From the NCBI GenBank assembly GCA_027348355.1, contig DAIEPN010000013.1, positions 1 to 10,798 on the forward strand: a DNA stretch of 10,798 bases, written 5' to 3'. The DNA comes from Chlamydiota bacterium (GTDB lineage: Bacteria; Chlamydiota; Chlamydiia; Chlamydiales; Rhabdochlamydiaceae). Position numbers and translations under genes: made by a program. How positions within the stretch are numbered: the stretch's first letter is position 1; every line of letters begins with the position of its first letter. The notes beneath the pieces are model-generated. The model searched no databases. It saw only the letters and a list, made by a program, of their open reading frames with translations, and was not told where the DNA came from. This document shows, piece by piece, positions 5,443 through 10,798 of the stretch.

Positions 5443-6357
5443 ATGAAAAAGAAAATTAAGCTCGCATGTCTCATTCTGCTTATTCTGGCAGCCTCTGTAC
5501 TAACTGTACGGTTTTTTCTAACCAACGAAATTGTTATGTTCGACACGAAGGGACTTATAGCACTGAAAGAACGTAATCTACTCATTATCTCGACATTACT
5601 CATGTTGATTGTAGTGATCCCTGTATTCATTCTTACCTTTGTCATTGCTTGGAAGTATAGAGCAAGTAACACCAAGGCGAAATATTCTCCGGAATGGGAC
5701 TTAAATATTCTGGCTGAAGCTATATGGTGGGGCGTCCCTTTTTTGATCATTATTGTGCTATCTGTCATTACATGGATAAGCAGTCACGAGTTAGATCCAT
5801 ATAGACCTCTTGATTCCGAAAAAAAACCCGTTACGATCCAAGTTGTTGCCCTCCAGTGGAAATGGCTATTTATCTATCCTGAACAAAATATTGCGACAGT
5901 GAATTATTTTCAATTTCCCGAACAAACCCCGATTAATTTTGAAATTTCGGCAGAAGCCCCCATGAACTCTTTTTGGATTCCGCAGCTTGGAGGACAAATT
6001 TTTGCGATGCCTGGAATGAGGACCAAACTCCACTTAATTGCCGATGAGGTCGGAGAATATAGAGGTTCTTCAGCGAACTTAAGCGGAAAGGGTTTCTCCG
6101 GAATGACGTTTATGGCGAAGGCCCTTTCTGAAACAGATTTTACAAGTTGGGTAGAGTCAATGCAGCAATCTCCAAATGAGCTTACCCTAGATCTGTATAA
6201 TAAACTGGCCAAACCAAGCGAAAATCATGGAAACGAATCCTACGTACTCAAAGCAGACGGCCTATTTGACCACATCGTGATGAAATATATGATGTATACA
6301 CCAGGAATGAAAGGTGTGGACGTAGAAAGATTGGAGAATGAACCAAGTCATAAGTAG
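5443..6357 (+). CDS. cyoA: cytochrome bo3 quinol oxidase subunit II
   Basis: This subunit docks on CyoB in the inner membrane, with a periplasmic cupredoxin domain. The 304 residues follow E. coli CyoA (315 aa) closely: membrane helices near 46-70 and 92-112, the motif YRASN at 72-76, VVALQWKWLFIYPEQ at 134-148 and FWIPQLGGQIFAMPGM at 177-192. The CuA ligands of cytochrome c oxidases are absent (MNSF and the SSANLSGKGFSGM loop carry no Cys or His), which marks a quinol oxidase. The N-terminal hydrophobic segment (7-25) has no acceptable lipobox: the only Cys is residue 9, behind a lysine-rich start. E. coli CyoA in contrast is a lipoprotein. AAGGAA lies eight bases before the ATG. It is the first gene of cyoABCDE, with cyoB 35 bp downstream. 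Confidence 0.96.
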   Translation: MKKKIKLACLILLILAASVLTVRFFLTNEIVMFDTKGLIALKERNLLIISTLLMLIVVIPVFILTFVIAWKYRASNTKAKYSPEWDLNILAEAIWWGVPFLIIIVLSVITWISSHELDPYRPLDSEKKPVTIQVVALQWKWLFIYPEQNIATVNYFQFPEQTPINFEISAEAPMNSFWIPQLGGQIFAMPGMRTKLHLIADEVGEYRGSSANLSGKGFSGMTFMAKALSETDFTSWVESMQQSPNELTLDLYNKLAKPSENHGNESYVLKADGLFDHIVMKYMMYTPGMKGVDVERLENEPSHK

Positions 6358-6392
6358 GAAGAAATTGACCGCAATTACAAGCAGGAAGTGAT

Positions 6393-8366
6393 ATGTTCGG
6401 AAAATTAACTCTTGATGCCTTCAAGCATGATCTAGTGGCAATGGGCGGAGTCCTTATGATGACCCTTGCCGGTATCGTTGTTGTAGGTCTTTTATTTTAT
6501 TATAAGCGTTGGAAATGGCTTTGGAACGAGTGGATCATCTCTCTCGACCCGAAAAGAATTGGCGTGATGTACTTTGTTATTGTTCTTTTAATGCTCGTTA
6601 AAGGAGTGATTGATGCCGCTATGATGCGTGCGCAGCAGGCTATGGCAGTTGGTGAAGCCGCGGGCTTTATATCAGCTGACCACTTCCAACAGGTTTTTAC
6701 AGTTCATGGCACGATCATGATCTTCTTTGTAGGAATGGGAATTATATTCGGTATGATGAATTTGGTTATTCCTCTACAAATCGGGGCCAGGGATGTTGCC
6801 TTTCCTTTTCTGAACTCTCTTGGTTTCTGGTTATTTTTTGCAGGATCCATGCTTGTCAACCTATCGCTTGCAATCGGTGAATTTTCTCCGGCCGGATGGC
6901 TCGCTTATCCCCCACTCGCCGGTATTGAATATAACCCAGGAGAAGGAGTGGACTATTGGATATGGACTTTGCAGATCGCGGGGATTGGAAGCTTACTTTC
7001 AGGAATCAACTTCATAGTTACGATCTTTAAAATGCGATGCCATGGAATGACACTTATGAAAATGCCCTTATTCGTTTGGAGTTGTCTATGTTCACTAGTT
7101 CTTGTACTGTTTGCTTTTCCAATCTTAACTGCAACACTTGGTCTGCTCTCTTTGGATCGTCTCCTAGGCATGCATTTCTTTACTGCAGATTTTGGAGGCA
7201 ACCCAATGATGTATATCAACCTGATTTGGGCATGGGGCCATCCTGAAGTTTATATTCTCGTCCTCCCTGCTTTTGGAATTTTTTCTGAAGTGGTAGCAAC
7301 TTTTTCCCATAAGCGACTTTTTGGTTATGTCTCCATGGTTTGGGCTCTTATCGCGATTACTTTTCTGTCTTTTATCGTTTGGGTACACCACTTTTTCACT
7401 ATGGGAGCGGGAGCAAATGTAAATGCTTTCTTCGGTATCATGACAATGGTAATCGCTGTACCAACTGGTGTAAAAATATTTAACTGGCTCTTTACCATGC
7501 TTAGAGGAAGAGTTGTTTTTACCACTCCCATGCTGTGGTTTCTAGGCTTTGTGATTACCTTTACAGTCGGTGGGATGACAGGAGTTCTCATGTCTGTGCC
7601 TGCAATCGATTTTCAGGTCCACAATAGTTTGTTCTTAGTCGCTCACTTCCATAATGTGATTATTGGAGGGGTCGTCTTCGGATTTCTTGCTGGTTTTACT
7701 TACTGGTTCCCTAAGATCATGGGCTTTAAACTAAATGAAAAACTTGGTAGATATGCCTTTTGGTGTTGGCTTGTTGGATTTTTTACAGCCTTTATGCCTC
7801 TCTACCTCTTAGGTTTTATGGGGGCTACAAGACGCTTAGACCATTATCAAGCTGCAACCGGATGGCGGCCTTTATTCATCACAGCAGGTATAGGTGTTTT
7901 TCTTATTTTATGCGGCATTGGGTTTCAGATCCTACAGCTTATTGTAAGTATCAAAAACCGTAAAAAGAACATGGACACTACCGGAGACCCCTGGCATGGA
8001 AGAACTCTCGAATGGGCAACTGCTTCCCCTCCTCCTTTTTATAATTTTGCAATTATTCCTGAAGTAACTGAACGTGATCCATTTTGGGGCATGAAACACT
8101 CTAAAGATCATAAAATCGAAAAACACAAATATCAAAAGATCCACATGCCAAGGAACACACCTATGGGCATGTACATTGCGGCATGGAGCTTTCTCTTATG
8201 CTTTGGTTTAATCTGGCATATTATGTGGCTTGCGGCTGCAGGGCTCATTGGCGCAGTGGTCTTTATGATCATTCGCCTAGCCGATAAAGATACGGAATAC
8301 TATGTACCTATTGCAGAGATAGAAAAAATTGAAAAACAACACTCAAATAGGAAGCGATACATATGA
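6393..8366 (+). CDS. cyoB: cytochrome bo3 quinol oxidase subunit I
   Basis: This is the catalytic, proton-pumping subunit carrying low-spin haem b, haem o3 and CuB. At 657 residues it is near the E. coli length (663) with one residue offset. Low-spin haem ligands are H105 and H420; the high-spin haem ligand is H418. CuB is bound by H283, H332 and H333, with Y287 cross-link partner in WGHPEVY. The D-channel has D134 and E285, and the K-channel K361. The [21 protein letters not shown] segment typical of CyoB is intact. Of the quinol-site residues, D74, H97 and Q100 are kept but the arginine equivalent to E. coli R71 is K70. AGGA precedes the ATG. Its TGA stop overlaps the ATG of cyoC. Confidence 0.98.
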   Translation: MFGKLTLDAFKHDLVAMGGVLMMTLAGIVVVGLLFYYKRWKWLWNEWIISLDPKRIGVMYFVIVLLMLVKGVIDAAMMRAQQAMAVGEAAGFISADHFQQVFTVHGTIMIFFVGMGIIFGMMNLVIPLQIGARDVAFPFLNSLGFWLFFAGSMLVNLSLAIGEFSPAGWLAYPPLAGIEYNPGEGVDYWIWTLQIAGIGSLLSGINFIVTIFKMRCHGMTLMKMPLFVWSCLCSLVLVLFAFPILTATLGLLSLDRLLGMHFFTADFGGNPMMYINLIWAWGHPEVYILVLPAFGIFSEVVATFSHKRLFGYVSMVWALIAITFLSFIVWVHHFFTMGAGANVNAFFGIMTMVIAVPTGVKIFNWLFTMLRGRVVFTTPMLWFLGFVITFTVGGMTGVLMSVPAIDFQVHNSLFLVAHFHNVIIGGVVFGFLAGFTYWFPKIMGFKLNEKLGRYAFWCWLVGFFTAFMPLYLLGFMGATRRLDHYQAATGWRPLFITAGIGVFLILCGIGFQILQLIVSIKNRKKNMDTTGDPWHGRTLEWATASPPPFYNFAIIPEVTERDPFWGMKHSKDHKIEKHKYQKIHMPRNTPMGMYIAAWSFLLCFGLIWHIMWLAAAGLIGAVVFMIIRLADKDTEYYVPIAEIEKIEKQHSNRKRYI

Positions 8367-8971
8367 CAAGATCTGTAGCAATCGAGCATCCAGAAACTCC
8401 CGATACCCATCAGGACACCTATTCTAAAACAGTCTTTGGATTCTGGGTTTATTTAATGACTGATTGTATTTTATTTGGAACCCTCTTTGCAACCTATGCG
8501 GTACTCCATAATAAAACCTTTGGAGGACCCTCTGCAGGTGAATTATTTGGGCTGCCCTTTGCTTTAACAGAAACCTTACTTCTTTTGACCAGTAGCTTTA
8601 CTTGCGGACTTGCAATGCTAGAAGTTGTTCGTTTTCACAAAAAAAGGGCATTCACACTTTTTGTAATCACCTTCTTGCTAGGGGCTGGTTTCTTAGGAAT
8701 GGAAATTACCGAATTTGCTCACCTGGTGCATGATGGAAACAGCTGGCAAAGAAGCGCCTTTTTATCAGCTTTCTTCACTCTTGTTGGAACACATGGTCTG
8801 CACATTACAAGCGGTTTATTATTTATCATTGTCCTGATGGCACAGCTCTTGCGATGGGGTATTACCCCAGTTACTATTAAAAGGCTCATGTGCCTGAGCC
8901 TATTTTGGCACTTTTTAGACGTTGTTTGGATTTTTATCTTTACCTTTGTGTATTTGATGGGGGCTATTTAG
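8363..8971 (+). CDS. cyoC: cytochrome bo3 quinol oxidase subunit III
   Basis: This is the five-helix accessory subunit that stabilises CyoB. At 202 residues it matches E. coli CyoC (204). A polar N-terminus ([10 protein letters not shown]) leads into membrane helices starting near residue 26. Visible family features are [21 protein letters not shown], the loop [29 protein letters not shown] and the final helix after [10 protein letters not shown]. The start overlaps the cyoB stop (ATGA), with AGGAAG eight bases upstream inside cyoB, so translation is probably coupled. cyoD follows one base after the stop. Confidence 0.96.
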   Translation: MTRSVAIEHPETPDTHQDTYSKTVFGFWVYLMTDCILFGTLFATYAVLHNKTFGGPSAGELFGLPFALTETLLLLTSSFTCGLAMLEVVRFHKKRAFTLFVITFLLGAGFLGMEITEFAHLVHDGNSWQRSAFLSAFFTLVGTHGLHITSGLLFIIVLMAQLLRWGITPVTIKRLMCLSLFWHFLDVVWIFIFTFVYLMGAI

Positions 8972-8972
8972 T

Positions 8973-9350
8973 ATGAAAAACAAAACACACCACATCGATC
9001 CAAGCCAGACACATTCCCTCGGAAACTATAAGACATACACAGTTGGGTTTATCATATCTCTTGCCTTGACCATGGCTTCCTATTTCGTGGTAGTTGAACA
9101 CGTGTCCACAGGCTGGGTTATCTTGACAACTCTTATGGGCCTCGGTGTTACCCAAGCATTTATCCAACTTGTATTTTTCCTTCATCTAGGCAAGGAGTCT
9201 AAACCCGATTGGAATCTGATCACCTTCTTTTTTATGGCCCTTGTCCTCGTCATCATCGTGATCGGCTCTCTTTGGATCATGTATCACTTAGAGGAGCGCA
9301 CAATGCCTCCTATGGACCATAAACATATGATGCAACATGAGAGCATGTAG
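8973..9350 (+). CDS. cyoD: cytochrome bo3 quinol oxidase subunit IV
   Basis: This small three-helix subunit helps assemble the haem-copper centre of CyoB. At 125 residues it is longer than E. coli CyoD (109). The N-terminus is short and rich in His. The motifs YKTYTVGFIISLALT, QLVFFLHLGKESKPDWN and the last helix ending in GSLWIMYHLEE fit the family. The extra 15 residues at the C-terminus (111-125, MPPMDHKHMMQHESM) contain five Met and three His. The E. coli protein ends in a much shorter Met/His cluster. A GGGGG run inside the end of cyoC, nine bases before the ATG, is the likely ribosome binding site. Confidence 0.95.
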   Translation: MKNKTHHIDPSQTHSLGNYKTYTVGFIISLALTMASYFVVVEHVSTGWVILTTLMGLGVTQAFIQLVFFLHLGKESKPDWNLITFFFMALVLVIIVIGSLWIMYHLEERTMPPMDHKHMMQHESM

Positions 9351-9355
9351 CTGTT

Positions 9356-10246
9356 ATGATCAAAACTTATTTAAACCTGACAAAACCTGGCATTATCTTT
9401 GGCAATGTAATCACAACAGCTGCAGGATTTGCCTTAGCATCGAAAGGACATTTCAACTTCGGATTATTTTTAGCAACTCTTCTTGGCATTTCTCTCATTA
9501 TTGCGTCAGCATGTGTATTTAATAATTACATCGATCGTGTTGCCGATGAAAAGATGATTAGGACAAAAAATCGAGCTCTTGTCAAAGGATCTGTTTCTAT
9601 ACGAAGCGCGATCCTATTTGGAATTTTTCTCGGACTGCTTGGTATTTTTACTTTAAGCTACTATACGAACCTTTTGACAGTACTTGTTGCCTTCACAGGC
9701 TTTTTTGTTTACGTGGTTTTATATAGCAATTTGAAATACCGCTCTATTTATGGAACTCTTGTCGGAAGTGTTGCAGGAGCCATTCCACCTGTTGTCGGGT
9801 ACTGCGCAGTCAGTCACATCTTTGATACTGGAGCTTTTATCCTATTTTTACTGATCGCACTATGGCAAATGCCTCATTTCTTTGCCATTGCTATGTATAG
9901 ATTCGATGACTACGCCGCGGCGTCCATCCCCGTTTTACCAATTATAAAAGGTGTCCATACAACAAAGATCCATATGCTGCTTTATATTATAGCCTTTACT
10001 CTAACTTCCCTTATGCTCACAGTGCTTGGATATACGGGATATGGGTATCTCGCTATTACGGGCCTGGCCAGTCTTACATGGCTTGTTCTATGTATAAAAG
10101 GTTTTACAATTGGAGATGACAAGCTTTGGGCGCGGAGCATGTTTCGTTTTTCCCTTATCGTTGTCATAGCCCTTAGTGCTATGATTGCAGTTGATGTTGT
10201 AAAAGATCCCAAAACTTCCGTGATCGCGCTTATGCAAGATACGTAA
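9356..10246 (+). CDS. cyoE: haem O synthase (protohaem IX farnesyltransferase)
   Basis: This UbiA-family membrane prenyltransferase attaches a farnesyl group to haem B, making the haem O that CyoB needs. The 296 residues are almost the E. coli length. The first aspartate-rich motif is NNYIDRVADEKMIRTKNR at 56-73, with D60 and D64. The conserved loop YSNLKYRSIYGTLVGSVAGAIPP spans 123-145, and LWQMPHFFAIAMYRFDDYAAASIP at 169-192 carries the second motif (D184, D185). About nine membrane helices are expected. The gene begins five bases after the cyoD stop with no clear Shine-Dalgarno sequence, so it probably depends on coupling. No terminator is visible after it, so transcription may continue into the next genes. 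Confidence 0.97.
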   Translation: MIKTYLNLTKPGIIFGNVITTAAGFALASKGHFNFGLFLATLLGISLIIASACVFNNYIDRVADEKMIRTKNRALVKGSVSIRSAILFGIFLGLLGIFTLSYYTNLLTVLVAFTGFFVYVVLYSNLKYRSIYGTLVGSVAGAIPPVVGYCAVSHIFDTGAFILFLLIALWQMPHFFAIAMYRFDDYAAASIPVLPIIKGVHTTKIHMLLYIIAFTLTSLMLTVLGYTGYGYLAITGLASLTWLVLCIKGFTIGDDKLWARSMFRFSLIVVIALSAMIAVDVVKDPKTSVIALMQDT

Positions 10247-10275
10247 AGTTCTTTTACTTTGGAAAATAAGAGTAT

Positions 10276-10368
10276 ATGTCCGAAAATATAAGATCTATCT
10301 TCCATCAACTTATAAACAAACAGACTCATCGGACACTAAAAAAACGTAACTGGAAACCATCATGTTAG
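10276..10368 (+). CDS. possible 30-residue basic peptide overlapping the next gene
   Basis: An ATG at 10276 opens 30 codons ending at TAG 10366-10368, seven bases into the next gene. The product would begin MSENIRSIFHQLINKQTHRT and end in a basic stretch with a terminal Cys. Upstream there is only a purine-rich GGAAAATAAGAG without a true Shine-Dalgarno core. The overlap would allow translational coupling to the membrane protein, whose own ribosome binding site is weak (GGAAAC). It could also be a chance frame. Confidence 0.3.
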   Translation: MSENIRSIFHQLINKQTHRTLKKRNWKPSC

Positions 10369-10798
10369 AAAAACTTAAAAAATACCCAGTTCCCATCATT
10401 ATCGTTTTTATTTGGATAGGTTTTGTCTGCTCTATCAGTTTTATGGAAGCTTGGGTCAAGTTCCAAGCAGAAAATATAACTCTCCCAATTGGACTAAGCA
10501 TTGGACGAGTTGTATTTGGTGCACTTAACAAAGTGGAGTGGGCCTTTGCCATCATCATATTGACTCATCTGACATTTTGTAGAGATCGGGTCAAATTTCG
10601 CGATCTCATTTATTATATTGTAGCTGTCACCTTCCTCATACTACAAACTTTTTGGCTACTTCCTTCTCTAGATGCAAGAGTTGAAATCCTTCTGCAAGGA
10701 GGAAGCATCCCCCCTTCCCCCCTTCATTTTTTTTACATAGCTATGGAAACTCTTAAAGTTGTTTTCCTCTTCATTTTTGGGAGTAAACTTTTTCGATA
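10362..10798 (+). CDS. unknown polytopic membrane protein, 3' end outside the window
   Basis: The frame starts at ATG 10362 and stays open for 145 codons to the window edge. Four hydrophobic segments are visible, near residues 10-31, 58-73, 82-101 and 121-140. The loop between the first two reads SFMEAWVKFQ and continues with a P-I-G-L-S-I-G-R stretch ending in FGALNKVEW, which looks like a conserved functional loop. There are no Cys/His metal motifs and I cannot assign a family with confidence. It follows cyoE by 115 bp with no terminator between, so it may belong to the cyo transcript. A role linked to the oxidase would be inference from position alone. An antisense frame at 10310-10558 is dismissed as a shadow. 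Confidence 0.75.
   Translation, partial: MLEKLKKYPVPIIIVFIWIGFVCSISFMEAWVKFQAENITLPIGLSIGRVVFGALNKVEWAFAIIILTHLTFCRDRVKFRDLIYYIVAVTFLILQTFWLLPSLDARVEILLQGGSIPPSPLHFFYIAMETLKVVFLFIFGSKLFR

Noticed and set aside
5415..5768. 117-codon frame on the minus strand inside cyoA
   Set aside because: It lies opposite a well-supported cyoA frame, has no ribosome binding site and no recognisable protein features.
6820..8144. Several 65-88-codon frames on both strands within cyoB
   Set aside because: cyoB is continuous and conserved along its whole length, so these are shadows of its codon pattern.
10240..10262. GTAAA/TTTAC mini-hairpin after cyoE as operon terminator
   Set aside because: The stem is five A/T-rich pairs and no T tract follows.
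10310..10558. 82-codon minus-strand frame at the right end
   Set aside because: The plus-strand frame from 10362 has clear membrane segments and continues to the window edge; the minus frame is its shadow.

Overview
The window looks like a piece of an AT-rich bacterial chromosome. The best guess is an intracellular or amoeba-associated bacterium, with an environmental Chlamydiota member (Parachlamydia/Simkania/Waddlia type) my first choice and a Legionella-like gammaproteobacterium the main alternative. The guess rests on the mixture of a degenerate Cys-His-His NlpC/P60-type hydrolase, a nine-unit TPR protein, a membrane-anchored beta-carbonic anhydrase relative, unrecognised small proteins and a complete cyo operon. 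No single gene seen here fixes the taxon, and no rRNA, tRNA, CRISPR array or insertion sequence was found.

Layout. 1-1226 (+): an AT-rich leader, an unknown basic helical protein whose reading frame continues upstream across an in-frame TGA, and an unknown hydrophobic protein with its own promoter and ribosome binding site. 1269-3285 (-): an archaeal/eukaryotic-type (type II) methionine aminopeptidase, and upstream of it a TPR protein of nine exact 34-residue units. 3496-5165 (-): a 35-residue lysine-rich protein, an NlpC/P60-like hydrolase probably starting at TTG, and a membrane-anchored beta-carbonic anhydrase homologue whose catalytic Asp-Arg dyad is replaced by two histidines. 5443-10246 (+): cyoABCDE, encoding the four subunits of a bo3-type quinol oxidase plus haem O synthase. 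10276-10798 (+): a possible 30-codon peptide overlapping the start of a polytopic membrane protein that runs off the end of the window.

How the genes work together. The cyo genes form one tightly packed operon (35 bp, 4-bp overlap, 1 bp and 5 bp between genes). CyoE makes haem O for CyoB, and CyoA-D assemble the proton-pumping quinol oxidase in the inner membrane. The oxidase motifs are intact, so the host of this DNA can respire oxygen with quinol. The carbonic anhydrase homologue is transcribed divergently from cyoA. Its predicted promoter (TTGAGA, 17 bp, TATAAG) carries an 8-bp-arm palindrome around the -10 box, which suggests dedicated regulation.

The observations most worth a second look are the rebuilt active site of the carbonic anhydrase homologue, the palindrome on its promoter, the type II methionine aminopeptidase in a bacterial context, the TGA-interrupted first gene, and the unknown membrane protein behind cyoE.
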